This document shows, one piece after another, positions 44,887 through 56,286 of a stretch of 64,000 bases of DNA. The stretch's first letter is position 1; every line of letters starts with the position of its first letter. The notes under the pieces were generated by a model. It did no database searches and had not been told where the DNA came from. It worked only from the letters and a program-made list of their open reading frames with translations. Source of the DNA: Dactylorhiza incarnata (lineage: Eukaryota > Streptophyta > Magnoliopsida > Asparagales > Orchidaceae); NCBI GenBank assembly GCA_033032865.1, contig JAWHQI010000013.1, positions 5,332,001 through 5,396,000 on the forward strand, given 5' to 3'. A program made the position numbers and the translations under genes.

Positions 44887-47012
44887 TGTAAGACCCCAAA
44901 TCAGAAAAATCAGATTTCTGGAATCCAGCACTATCGCCGGCGATAGCGTTCTGTTGAGAAGGGTTCTGGAGAGGCTGTCGGACGGCGTTAAGTGCTAACG
45001 CTGGCGACACCATGGCATGTGTCATGCACTATTCGCAGCGGTGGCATTGATGGGTCAAAGTCGGTTCTTTACCGCTGTCGCCGGGCGACAGCAGCTATCG
45101 TCGGGCGACAGCTCCAATTTGTCCTTTGTGGCCGAAATCGTGGGCATTGATGGCAATTTGACTTTGGGGCTGTTTTGGATTGAGGAGGCTCGGTGGCTGC
45201 ATAGAATGGCCGAAAATTCCCCTTTATTCATTATTCTCTTAAGGGTTTAATTTGGAGAGAGAGGGAGAGCTTGGAGAAGGAGATGAATAGGGTTTCCCAA
45301 CCCTAGAGCTCATCTTTGGTGGAGCTACACTACTCGGATTCCCTCGACGTTGGTGGCTACGCGTAGAGGAGGGCAAGACGCTCCTTTCCAACCGTGCCAA
45401 AATCCAAGACATGGCTTTGAAGCGACGTTTAAGGGTAACGATCACTTCTACCCTCATTTGGACATGTTCTAGTCCATTCCTTGCATCGTTGAGGCCCCTA
45501 CCCAAAAGGGTGAGGTCGTGGCCTCCGACGGGTCGATTTGTGTCATCCCCGTCAAATCTTGCATACATGTAGAGTCCATACGTGAAATGGACGTAGGCGC
45601 GCTGTGTGAAGACCATCCGAGACGGTTCGTCCGGATTGGTGATGCGTTTTGATATTGTGCGTGTCGGGGGAAAACCCCGTGTTGATATCCTGCTTCGTAG
45701 GACTAGAGGGTGCTACTGCATGCGCAGCAACGCCTGGGGGTGTGCCCCGGGAAGCACCCAAAGTTAGAAGCAGAAAAGGAGTTCTGCTCACTATCGCTGG
45801 CGATATTGGGTATCGCCAGGCGACAGCTCCCAGACTTGGTTCTGGTGAGTTTGTGCATTCTGAGGCAGTGGAAGTGCTACTGCATGTGCAGCAATGCCTG
45901 GGGGTGTGCCCCGGGAAGCACCCACGGCTAGAATCCAAAATGGAGTTCTGTTCACTGTCGCTGGTGATATTGGATATCGCCAGGCGACAGCTCCCAGACT
46001 TGATTCTGGTGATGTTGTCGTGCCAACCTTTTGAGAGGACCTGAGGCCTGTGTGCCCGACCTGTGAGGGTGTCCTGGTGGATGACTTAGCGGCCCGTAGA
46101 GCCGGCTAATTGAGAATACCTAGGCTAAGGGGACGCCATACCCGCTCTTCGTGTTGTACAACGAGAGCTGTGAACAACAGGCATTTGGCGAACCTGAAAT
46201 CGCACCATTGCAGCACCTGATTAGTGAGTCTCATACAGCATGTCGGGAGGTAATTGGAAAGAGTCTTCGGACTACGGAATGTTTACAATTAAAGCACGAG
46301 AGAGCCCTGGTATTCGGGCCACCGACTTTAGCCTCGAAGGGCAGAAGCCATCAAGAGTGGATGGTGGTGGAAGGCGGAGTACACCAAAGAGTGCCTGAGA
46401 GCACGAGACGTGGAGGCCATTCCCACGTCTGTGATGTTGCATATGTATGAACTGTTGTGGGCTTTGCTAGTCGCACTCTTATATATATATATGCTGCTGA
46501 GGTTGTTTTGCAGGGATGTTTAGAACCGCCACCCCCTCGAAGGGGTGGGGTCGTTATAATTTGGTCAACTTTAGCTGACCGTTGCCCTGTTTTGCCACCG
46601 TTTTTGGTGGGCTTGTTGTACAGGTACTGGACCGAGCGGGAACTTAGCGGGCTCATAGCGGGCTGAAGCCCTTATGCTGCTGCGGCCCTTGAAGGCCTTT
46701 TTGATGTTCCTTTTGCTTTTCATGTATGGTCGGCCTGCGCGCCGATGTTGGTAAATTGTAAGGTCGTCGTGCCTAAATTTTGTGTTGTAAAACATTTATT
46801 CCTATTTTAGTAAAAGTGGACATACCCAGGTACGGGTTTTGGGGTTTATCTTGTCTCTTTTCAGCTTCCGCATAGAATGCTCTGAGTTAGGCATCGTTGT
46901 ATAGTGTCGTTCGATATTTCAATAGTGACGCTCCCGTTTGTTTTGTAGTATATGGCGTGGGGCCCCGGCCGGACCCTCTGTTATATGCTCCCGAACGGAT
47001 GGGGGTGTTACA
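44887..47012 (+). repeat. Gyp-2 5-prime LTR
   Basis: 2,126 bp, TGTAAGACCCC to GGGGGTGTTACA. CTATCGCCGGCGATAG-like palindromes stand at 44931-44950, 45062-45105, 45788-45830 and 45955-45995. A TA run near 46481-46493 is the nearest TATA-like element. Open frames inside (45649-46044, 46151-46450) recur in the other LTR and are not taken as genes. Confidence 0.9.
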
Positions 47013-47252
47013 AATTGGTACCAGCTTCTAAGGTTCCGTATCCTTCTAAGGAATTCGTGGACGAATTCTTTTAAGGGGTGGTGAGCACGTGTGTGCGCTA
47101 CCGTCGAGACATAAAATAAACACAAAAATGTCCACTTAGGAATAAAATGTAACAACAAACCAACAATTATTGCATGATTTTGGAACCTGAGTGTTCCTTT
47201 TGTTGTTAGTTGCGACTGTGATGTCGCCTAACTGTGTGATGCACTTGTGTAG
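47013..47252 (+). other. Gyp-2 primer site and leader
   Basis: ATTGGTACCAGCTTC directly after the LTR resembles the initiator-Met site. At 47051-47083 is a polypurine-like copy (ACGAATTCTTTTAAGGGGTG). ATGTCCACTTAGGAAT at 47128 resembles a chromovirus Gag start but is out of frame, and TTGTGTAG at 47245-47252 looks like a splice acceptor just before the Gag frame. Confidence 0.5.
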
Positions 47253-48357
47253 GGCACTCGAAGTGCAGCGGGACTGTCGCATCCCCGTGATGTGAACGAG
47301 AGCAGTGGGTCTGCTGAGGCTCCTACACCTCCGTCTACTGAGATGGTTCGGCTAGTTACAGAAGCCGTTCTAGCTGCGTTGAATGGCCAGCCTGAAAGGC
47401 AAGGTCAACCGCCGGTGTAGGAAGTGGCCCCAGGGCCACTAAGAGTGGAGCAGGTCCCCGTGAGGCGTGCTGCTGAGCAACAACTGAAGCACTTCCTGTG
47501 ATTTCGACCTCCTCCGTTTACCGGGGTTGAATCCCCAGCTGAGGTCGAGGACTGGCTGTCGCATGTGGAGCGAATTCTGACAGCGACACAGTCGGATGAA
47601 GCGCAGAAAGTGACCTTCGCTACTTTCTTGTTGGAAACGGAAGCCAGGCGGTGGTGGCATGAGGTAGAGAGGCGCCAGTTCGCGGGAAGGCGACTGGTTG
47701 ATGTGCCGATGGAAGAGTTCTCGAGAATCTTCCTGGCAAGGTATGTGCCTCTGTCGCAGCAGATCGCGATGGAGAACCAGTTCTTGGCTCTGACGCAGGG
47801 TGATAGACTGGTTGATGACTACCTGTATGAGTTCACCCGCCTCAGGCATTACGCTGGTACTTCTTTCGATGACGAGGGGAGAAGGGTGAACAGGTTCTAC
47901 GGTGGCTTGCATAGTGAGTTGCGGTACCTTCTGACAGGGCCATTGACGCAGGGTTTCACGACCCTCGTTGGTTCAGCCCGAGCGCTTGAGCAGGACATGC
48001 TCAGGGAGAAGGACAAGGTGGCTGTGGTCGAGGCAGTGGCAGAGGGCAAGGCGCCGAGTGCGGCGAAGTTGCGGAGGTTGAATCGCTAGAAGAAGGCTCG
48101 ATTATCTAGGCCAGCTCCCTCTGCTTCGGGCGCGTCGTCTGGACGTGGCCCTCTTACTTGTTTTACTTGTGACAAGCCTAGCCATTTCTCTCAGGATTGC
48201 CACAGTGGGCTTCCAAGGTCAGAGAAGAAGACTGGGCCACCTTATTCTGGGAAGGGGAAGGCGGCTGAGTCCACTGCCTCCCGTATGGCTCCCCCGCAGC
48301 CCAGAATCTTCAATCTTGGTCAGCATGAGGCTATCAAAGCCAAGGACGTCAAGACAG
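47253..48357 (+). pseudogene. Gyp-2 gag
   Basis: Frame begins TRSAAGLSHPRDVNESS, as in Gyp-1. Core: VEDWLSHVERILTATQSDEA, ARRWWHEVERRQFAG, FSRIFLARYVPLSQQIAME, DDYLYEFTRLRHYAG. CCHC knuckle CFTCDKPSHFSQDC near 48157-48200. In-frame stops at about 47418, 47500 and 48087. The frame ends at the splice donor 48357/48358 after AKDVKT plus one base. Confidence 0.85.
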
Positions 48358-48433
48358 GTATAATTTAAGATACAGTCCTTACTGTTTTATATACCTGTTT
48401 TAGTGTTCATGATAACCTTGTCTGGCGGTGTAG
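48358..48433 (+). other. Gyp-2 gag-protease intron (76 bp)
   Basis: Begins GTATAATTTAAG, ends GGCGGTGTAG. It interrupts a Gly codon after its first base, the same codon and phase as in Gyp-1. The unspliced Gag frame meets TAA at the third codon. A TGATAAC branch-like word stands at 48410-48416. Downstream, [16 protein letters not shown] continues in the protease frame. Confidence 0.72.
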
Positions 48434-51400
48434 GCTTTGTAAATGTTTTAGGCGTTCCCGCGAGAGCGCTTTTCGATACTGGAGCTTCGCACTCCTTCTT
48501 ATCGTCGGACTTCATCCAACGTATTGGTGCGTCGTCGATTGCTTCTGCAGATGGACTGGAGGTCCTACTGCCGAATGGATATTCGATGCGTGTGGAGAGG
48601 AGTTGCTGCGTGAAAGTTCTAGTCCGAAGTCAGGAGTATGACCTGAAAGCATCGTTACTCCCTCTGGTTGAGTTTGATGTAATCTTTGGCATGGACTGGC
48701 TGTCGGAACAGTGTGCGTGCATCGATTGCACCACCAAGGAGGTGAGGTTTGGGCAGTGTGCCGATCGTGAGATGGTCTTTGCGGTCATGCGTGGATCGAG
48801 CAAGATGCTGATGTCTGCTCTCCAGGTGTCCAAGGCAGTGAGACAGGGAGCAGAGTTATTCTTTGCTCTAGTGGAGGCTTCAACGCCGAGGCCCAGCCTA
48901 GTGGACGTTCTGGTAGTTTCAGAATTCTCTGATGTGTTCCCGAGCGATCTTCCCGGTGCTCCACCGCAGCGGGAGATAGATTTCACGATTGAGTTGGTGC
49001 TAGGCGCTAAGCCTGTGGCCCGCTCGCCATATCGTATGGCTCCGAAGGAGTTGGCGGAGTTGAAGCTGCAGTTGCAGGAGCTGCTTGAGCAGGGCTACGT
49101 GCGTCCGAGTTCCTCACCTTGGAGTGCACCGGTCCTCTTTGCCAAAAAGAAGGACGGTAGCCTGCGGCTTTGCATCGATTATCGGGAGCTGAACAAGCTG
49201 ACCGAGAAGAACAAGTATCCTCTTCCGAGGATAGACGACTTGTTCGACCAGCTCGTTGGTTCGACAGTATACTCGAAGCTGGACTTGAAGTCCGGCTACT
49301 ATCAGGTGCGGATCAGGGAGTGCGACATCCCGAAGACTGCCTTCAGTACCAGGTACGGGCAGTATGCGTTCACTGTGATGCCGTTTGGGCTGTCTAATGC
49401 GCCTTTGGTGTTTATGGACTTGATGCACCGGACTTTCCGAGAGTACCTCGACCGGTTTGTGGTCGTCTTCCTTGACAACATACTAGTTTACTCTAAGTCT
49501 GAGGAGGAGCACGGTGATCACCTGCGAGTAGTCTTGGAGGTTCTGAGGAGGAACCAGCTGTATGCCAAGTTCTCGAAGTGCGAGTTCTGGCTACCTTCTA
49601 TGGCGTTCTTAGGCCATGTGGTTAGTGGAGCGGGCGTGGCGGTAGATCCGGTGAAGGTTGCGGCCATCAGGGAGTGGCCTGTTCTTTCTTCTGTAGCGGA
49701 GGTCCGTAGCTTTCTCGGGCTGGCCGGCTATTACAGGCGCTTCATGGAGAACTTCTCACGGATCGCGCTGCCTCTTACGACGCTGACACGGAAGATGTAG
49801 GAGTTTATTTGGACGCTCGCGTGTGCGCAGGCTTTCGAGGAGTTGAAGCGGCGGCTTACCACGGCTCCAATCTTATGTTTGCCTTGCGGCACAGAGGGCT
49901 ATGATATCTACACCGACGCTTCTGGGAGCGGCCTTGGCTGTGTTCTGCAGCAGCATGGCAAGGTAATAGCGTATGGCTCTCGCCAGGTGAAGGTGCACGA
50001 GCGGAACTATCCGGTCCACGACTTGGAGTTGGCGGCCGTGATATTTTCCCTGAAGCTTTGGCGGCATTATGTGTATGGCTTGAACATCGACATCTTCACG
50101 GACCATAAGAGCCTGAAGTACCTTCTGACGCAGAAAGGGCTGAATATGCGTCAGCAGAGGTGGATGGAGTTCCTTGGGGACTACACTTTCGAGATCCACT
50201 ATACTCCCGAGAAGGGGAATGTTGTCGCAGATGCACACAGTCGCAGGGCCCCAGCGCAGGCCAACTGGATTCAGATGCATGATGAGCACCTGATACGTGA
50301 CCTGGAGGCCTTGGGTATTTCTTGCGTAGAGAAGAGGAGCAGTGTAGGTGCCTGTTTAAGTTGGACTGAGGTACAGTACGACCTCGCAGATAGAGTCCGC
50401 CAGGCTTTAGAACTCGATCCGAGTTTAAAGCCCTACGCGGAGGAGGCTGGTGGTGGGCCGGATGCCCAGTTTCAGGTGCGTGACGGGTTGCTGTGGAGAG
50501 GCGACCGTTTGTGCGTCCCCAAGGTGGGTGAGCTGCGCGATGAGTTGATGTACGAGGCGCATCGTACCAGGTATTCAGTTCATCCGGGGAGCACGAAGAT
50601 GTTCAAGGACATGAAGGTCCTTTTCTGGTGGCCAGGTATGAAGAGGGACATCGCTCACTACGTGGCCAAGTGCCACACTTGTGCGCTAGTGAAGGCGGAA
50701 TGTCAGAAGCCCGGTGGCTTTTTGAAGTCATTACCGGTTCCGGAGTGGAAATTCGATGACGTTTCCATGGATTTCGTGCATGGGCTGCCGAGGTCGCAGA
50801 GCGGGAACGATGCCATCTGGGTAGTCGTAGACCGGCTGACGAAGGTGGCGCACTTTATCCCCAACCGGAGGGATGACTCGGTGGAGAAGTTGGCAAAGTT
50901 GTATGTTGATACAATAGTACGACTGCACGGGGTGCCCCGTAGCATTGTCAGTGATCGAGATGGACGCTTTACTTCGAGCGACTGGAGGCTAGTCAACGGT
51001 CTATTGGGTACGAAGCTGCAGTTTAGCACGGCCTTTCATCCTCAGACGGATGGCCAAACTGAGCGTACCAACAGGACGATGGAGGACATGCTCCGGATGT
51101 GTGTCCTGGATTTTGGCAAGGGGTGGGAATATCACCTCTTTCTTGTTGAGTTCGCGTACAACAACAGCTACCAGGCGAGTATCCAGATGGCGCCTTTCGA
51201 GGCCCTTTATGGCAGGAAGTGCCGCACTCCCTTAGCTTGGGCGGAAATGGGCGAGACAAAGCTCTTCAAGAGGAAAGACGTCGAAGAGGCGACTTCGACG
51301 GTATGTATGATCCGGGAGAGGCTTTTGGTTGCGCAGGATAGGCAGGCGAAGTACTATAATGCGAAGCACCGCGACGTCCAGTTCGCCGTTGGCAATTGGG

Positions 51401-51807
51401 TTTACATGAAGATCAGGCCGTTCAAGGGTGTATCCAGGATTCGGCGCTTGAAAAAGCTGAGTCCGAGATACCTTGGACCGTTTGAGATCATCGAGCGCGT
51501 CGGCGAGGCTGCTTATAGGCTTGCACTATCGGCGAAACTGAGCGGGCTACACGATGTATTCCACATCTCCGTGTTGCGGAAGGCAGTGCAAGAGCCTACG
51601 TATGTGGTCGCGGCGGATCAGGTGCCCGTGTATAGTGGGCTTAAGACGGCGGTCAGGCCCGTTAGCATCGAGGATGCTGAGGTGCGTCAGTTGCGGAACA
51701 GGGTGATCCGTATGGTAAAGGTCCGTTGGGACAACTGCGGTCGCGAGGAGCTCTCATGGGAGCGTGAGCAGACCATGATGGAGGAGTTCCCCGAGCTGTT
51801 TCGGTGA
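48434..51807 (+). pseudogene. Gyp-2 pol: protease, RT, RNase H, integrase, chromodomain-like tail
   Basis: One frame of about 1,120 codons with a single TAG at 49798-49800, between RT and RNase H. Protease [33 protein letters not shown] and [15 protein letters not shown]; the catalytic box is FLDNILVYS (49468-49494), so the second Asp is Asn. RNase [12 protein letters not shown] and DHKSLKYLL; integrase zinc region HRTRYSVHPG..CHTC, core Asp in SMDFVHGL, SDRDGRF, and Glu in QTERTNRTMEDML; tail VKVRWDNCGREELSWERE. The stop and the Asn mean no active RT from this copy. Confidence 0.9.
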
Positions 51808-51916
51808 CGTTTATCTCTCTTTTTCCCCTTTATGTAAAGACCTTTTTGGATATATATATATATATATGCATGTTTTTACAAATTTCGGGACGAAATTTTT
51901 ATAATGAGGGGAGGGT
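51808..51916 (+). other. Gyp-2 3-prime untranslated region and polypurine tract
   Basis: A TA run at 51850-51867, then TTTCGGGACGAAATTTTTAT and the purine tract GAGGGGAGGGT (51906-51916) directly before the LTR. Confidence 0.85.
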
Positions 51917-54045
51917 TGTAAGACCCCAAATCAGAAAAATCAGATTTCTAGAATCCAGCACTATCGCCGGCAATATCGTCTATCGCCCGGCGATAGCGTT
52001 CTGTTGAGAAGGGTTCTGGAGAGGCTGTCGGACGGCGTTAAGTGCTAACGCTGGCGACACCATGGCATGTGTCATGCACTGTTCGCAGCGGTGGCGTTGA
52101 CGGGTCAAAGTCGGTTCTTTACCGCTGTCGCCGGGCGACAGCTCCAATTTGTCCTTTGTGGCCGAAATCGTGGGCATTGATGGCAATTTAACTTTGGGGG
52201 CTGTTTTGGATTGAGGAGGCTCGGTGGCTTCATAGAAAGGCCGAAAATTCCCCTTTATTCATTATTCTCTTAAGGGTTTAATTTGGAGAGAGAGGGAGAG
52301 CTTGGAGAAGGAGATGAATAGGGTTTCCCAACCCTAGAGCTCATCTTTGGTGGAGCTACACTACTCCGATTCCCTCGACGTTGGTGGCTACGCGTAGAGG
52401 AGGGCAAGACGCTCCTTTCCAACCGTGCCAAAATCCAAGCCATGGCTTCGAAGCGGCGTTTAAGGGTAACGATCACTTCTACCCTCATTTGGACATGTTC
52501 AAGTGCATTTCTTGCATCGTTGAGGCCCCTACCCAAAAGGGTGAGGTTGTGGCCTCCGACGGGTCGATTCGTGTCATCCCCGTCAAATCTTGCATACATG
52601 TAGAGTCCATACGTGAAATGGACGTAGGCGCGCTGTGTGAAGCCCATCCGAGATGGTTCATCCAGATTGGTGATGCGTTTTGATATTGTGCGTGCCGGGG
52701 GAAAACCCCGTGTTGATATCCTGCTTCGTAGGACTAGAGGGTGCTACTGCATGCGCAGCAACGCCTGGGGGTGTGCCCCGGGAAGCACCCGAAGTTACAA
52801 GCAGAAAAGGAGTTCTGCTCACTGTCGCTGGCGATATTGGGTATCGCCAGGCGACAGCTCCCAGACTTGGTTCTGGTGAGTTTGTGCGTTATGAGGCAGT
52901 GGAAGTGCTACTGCATGTGCAGCAATGCCTGGTGGTGTGCCCCGGGAAGCACCCACAGCTAGAAGCCAAAATGGAGTTCTGTTCACTGTCGCTGGCGATA
53001 TTGGATATCGCCAGGCGACAGCTCCCAGACTTGATTCTGGTGATGTTGTCGTGCCAACCTTTTGAGAGGACCTGAGGCCTGGGTGCCCGACCTGTGAGGG
53101 TGTCCTGGTGGATGACTTAGTGGCCCGTAGAGCCGGCTAATTGAGAATACCTAGGCTGAGGGGACGCCATACCTGCTCTTCGTGTTGTACAACGAGAGCT
53201 GTGAACAACGGGCATTTGGCGAACCTGAAACCGCACCATTGCAGCACCTAATTAGTGAGTCTCATACAGCATGTCGGGAGGGAATCGGAAAGAGTCTTCG
53301 GACTACGGAATGTTTACAATTAAAGCACGGGAGAGCCCTGGTATTCGGGCCACCGACTTTAGCCTCGAAGGGCCGAAGCCATCAAGAGTGGATGGTGGTG
53401 GAAGGCGGAGTACACCAAAGAGTGCCTGAGAGCACGAGACGTGGAGGCCATTCCCACGTCTGTGATGTTGCATATGTATGAACTGTTGTGGGCTTTGCTA
53501 GTCGCACTCTTATATATATATATATGCTGCTGAGGTTGTTTTGCAGGGATGTTTAGAACCGCCACCCCCTCGAAGGGGTGGGGTCGTTATAATTTGGTCA
53601 GCTTTAGCTGACCGTTGCCCTGTTTTGCCACCATTTTTGGTGGGTTTGTTGTACAGGTGCTGGACCGAGCGGGAACTTAGCGGGCTCATAGCGGGCTGAA
53701 GCCCTTATGCTGCTGCGTCCCTTGAAGGCCTTTTTGATGTTCCTTTTGCTTTTCATGTATGGCCGGCCTGCGCGCCGATGTTGGTAAATTGTAAGGCCGT
53801 TGTGCCTAAATTTTGTGTTGTAAAACATTTATTCCTATTTTAGTAAAAGTGGACATACCCGGGTACGGGTTTTGGGGTTTATCTTATCTCTTTTCAGCTT
53901 CCGCATAGAATGCTCTGAGTTAGGCATCGTTGTATAGTGTCGTTCGATATTTCAATAGTGACGCTCCCGTTTGTTTTGTAGTATATGGCATGGGGCCCCA
54001 GCCGGACACTCTGTTATATGCTCCCGAACGGATGGGGGTGTTACA
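51917..54045 (+). repeat. Gyp-2 3-prime LTR
   Basis: 2,129 bp, collinear with 44887-47012. It carries about 20 extra bp within the first palindrome group (near 51970) and lacks about 20 bp in the second (near 52140). Palindromes also at 52818-52860 and 52985-53030. Confidence 0.9.
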
Positions 54046-54658
54046 AGGGCGATCTCACAGGGGATAAGGCGAGGCTTGGCTTGGCTGGTTGTCGCTGAAA
54101 GGAAGGCGAGCAGGGCCTTCGCGGGATGCTCGCCTAGGGAGGGCTCGCGAGCGGTACTCGCGAGCAGACTCGCGAGAAGTGCTAAGAGTGGCGCTCTCGC
54201 AAGCCACTTGCACAGGGGCTAAGGAGGTGAAATTACCCTTCTGCCCCTGGTGGGCTGGCAGTAGCCCTTCAGAACAGTGGAGTTTGGCTGTTAGAAGGCC
54301 AAACTGGGGTGCGTTTAGTAAAACCAAAAGGCGGAACCGCGTTATCAGCAGACCAGTTCAGGAAAACTATAAATAAGACCCTAAGGGCACCTTTGGAGAG
54401 GACTTTTTCTTTGGCTTCTCTCTCCTCGGGTCATCTTTGGTTAGTATTCTCATAGCTCTCCAAGGTGCCCGGCTTCAGTTTTTGGCTTGGGAGGGGAAGC
54501 GCTCTAAGATCTTCCGGGTGTGTGGTAGGACCTCCACACTGTCGCCAAGGGTCTAAGTTCTAAGTCTTCGGTCAAGTTGCTCCGAGGGATCAGTAAGCGC
54601 GAGCTGCACCCCTCTTTGGCGTCCGAACTCCTCGTTGGGCCGAATCCATGTTCCAACA
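54046..54658 (+). repeat. Tat2 3-prime LTR, second part
   Basis: Resumes after Gyp-2 and ends TTCCAACA, followed by AAAAT. TATA box CTATAAATAA near 54368. Matches 11664-12275. Confidence 0.9.
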
Positions 54659-54663
54659 AAAAT

Positions 54664-55059
54664 TATCAAACAAGGATACATGTTCTTCCTCATCATTTAA
54701 GGATATCCTCAATGCCATCATGCAGGCTGCTTCTGCATCTCTTTCTTCATCACTCTCGGATGAAGAGGAACTTGGCTCTGATTTAGAGTCACTCCAGGTT
54801 TCAGCAATGAAACTTTTGGCTTTCTTCTTATCTTTCCCCCCTGAAAAACTTCTTCTTTTTATCATTGTTGTTGTTTCAATCCCTTTGTTCCTATGGGCAC
54901 TCAGGGGATATGTGCCCTGGCTTGTTGCAGGAGAAGCAAATTGCTTCCTTCTTTGGAGTCTTGTCATATCTGGGCCTTGAGCTCCTTTCTCTTCTCCTTG
55001 AGTCTTCTGTCTTGATCCATTTTCTGAATCTCCTTGCTAGGAGGCTGAACACTTCATCT
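54664..55059 (-). pseudogene. Copia B gag, zinc-knuckle part
   Basis: The minus strand reads LLARRFRKWIKTEDS and the CCHC knuckle CFSCNKPGHISPEC (plus 54900-54944), then a stop, and after a frame change an acidic stretch with ISLNDEEEHVSLFDNF running to the Tat2 boundary, where it continues at 11555. The right end is the solo LTR at 55060. Confidence 0.7.
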
Positions 55060-56281
55060 TGATGTAGGGGTACCGTGACTACGTGAACATTACGCTAACG
55101 GAAAAACGTTCATCACAGAAAATAAAATAACATAGGAGGGTTCCGACCAAAAGCGAACGAAAAGGGGTCGGTTGGCTCCCAAATCCGATTGATAAAATTA
55201 TGCGGGACTCGATACAACGTCCTTAGGACTACCTCTCCAACAAGCACACAACTCACCGTAAGCCGGACTCGATACAACGTCCTTAAGACCTACCTCTCCA
55301 ACAAGCACACAACTCACCGCACCTACACAAGCATCTATTCCATCAAACAATTCATTTTCAAACGCAACGGCAATATTTTGGAGCGGTGTTGAACATTCAA
55401 GCGGCGATAAAACTTTAGTTGAGATTAACTCCCTTGTTAACGCCAAGTGCGCTAGTCTTGGAGAGCAAACCAAGGCAAGGCCGAGTTTCGCTCCCGCACC
55501 GGATCTACCCGATCCGAACAACAAGAGATTCAATAACAATACTATTATTTCAGATTTTGCAAGCGAAAAGATTTAAGATCACGGATAAAATGATTCGACA
55601 AAACCTCCACAAAATAACATAGAAGAATCACTAGAAAGGGGAGGGGTTACCCAACCAAGAATATGCATGCACTCAAGATAGATGTGGGAGAATCTCTCTC
55701 TCCATGGTTCCACCGGCGTCGCATCGAATGGAGAAGCACCCTTTATTCCTTGGATTCGCACCGCGGAAGTCTCGCCGGAGTCGCACCGAAGAGGATGGAG
55801 GGAGGCGGCCTTGGAGTCACACCAAGAGGGGGGCGGCGGCAAGGAGGCTCTCCTTCTTGGCCGAAATTCTCACAAGGAGGGATTTTAGGGTTTTGGTCTT
55901 CAATGTCCTCATTCCTACATAAAGACCTCCTTAAATAGGAGTTACAACAACATCTTAACCATCCATGATGGAGATGAAATCTCATCCATCCGTATGGTTA
56001 AATACACACCAACATAAAACAAAGAGTTCAAAATTTAAAATTACAATCATTTTAATAAATATAAAATCATCATCTAGCATGAAATAATTTTATATTTATT
56101 AATATAAAATAAAAGTGCATGAATAAAAGTTTAATTTGTCATTGCGGTTTTGGCACGCCGCGGGCGGAGATTATAACGCGGACTTCCATCAGCATCATCA
56201 TGGCACCTCAGATCTTTGTGGTGCAGCGCCTCGGCAGCCGGGTCATCATCATCAAGGAGTGTCGGAGGGGACGCGCCATCA
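55060..56281 (-). repeat. Solo LTR of an unclassified gypsy-like family, with ORF tail
   Basis: 1,222 bp, TGATGTAGGGG to GCGCCATCA in plus view, flanked by CATCT (55055-55059, 56282-56286). It lies within Copia B gag; the frame before and after agrees. The first 150 bp on the minus strand stay open (LLDDDDPAAEALHHKD, RYNLRPRR) and end in a stop near 56117, as if pol ran into the LTR. A TATA-like CTATTTAAG lies near 55932. A 60-bp tandem duplication stands at 55203-55319. Confidence 0.75.
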
Positions 56282-56286
56282 CATCT

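Larger units (their letters stand above)
44887..54045 (+). mobile_element. Gyp-2: chromodomain Ty3/gypsy element
   Basis: 9,159 bp, plus strand. LTRs 44887-47012 and 51917-54045, target-site duplication AGGGC (44882-44886, 54046-54050). Order: primer site, gag, intron, protease, RT, RNase H, integrase, chromodomain-like tail, polypurine tract. Its polyprotein is clearly related to Gyp-1 but the LTRs are unrelated. The LTR pair differs at about 55-60 sites by eye (near 3 percent). Confidence 0.92.
11556..54658 (+). mobile_element. Tat2: complete Tat-type Ty3/gypsy element with four nested insertions
   Basis: LTRs at 11556-12275 and 44774-44886 plus 54046-54658, flanked by the target-site duplication AAAAT (11551-11555 and 54659-54663). 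Order: LTR, primer region, gag, protease, RT, RNase H, second RNase H, integrase, minisatellite, antisense gene 2, antisense gene 1, polypurine tract, LTR. Removing the four inserts leaves about 12.3 kb. The two LTRs differ visibly more than the paired LTRs of the inserts, as expected for the older host element. Confidence 0.9.

Noticed and set aside
45649..46044. 131-codon ORF conserved in both Gyp-2 LTRs (also 52680-53075)
   Set aside because: The two copies are the paired LTRs of one element, so similarity reflects recent duplication, not coding constraint; it overlaps palindrome units.
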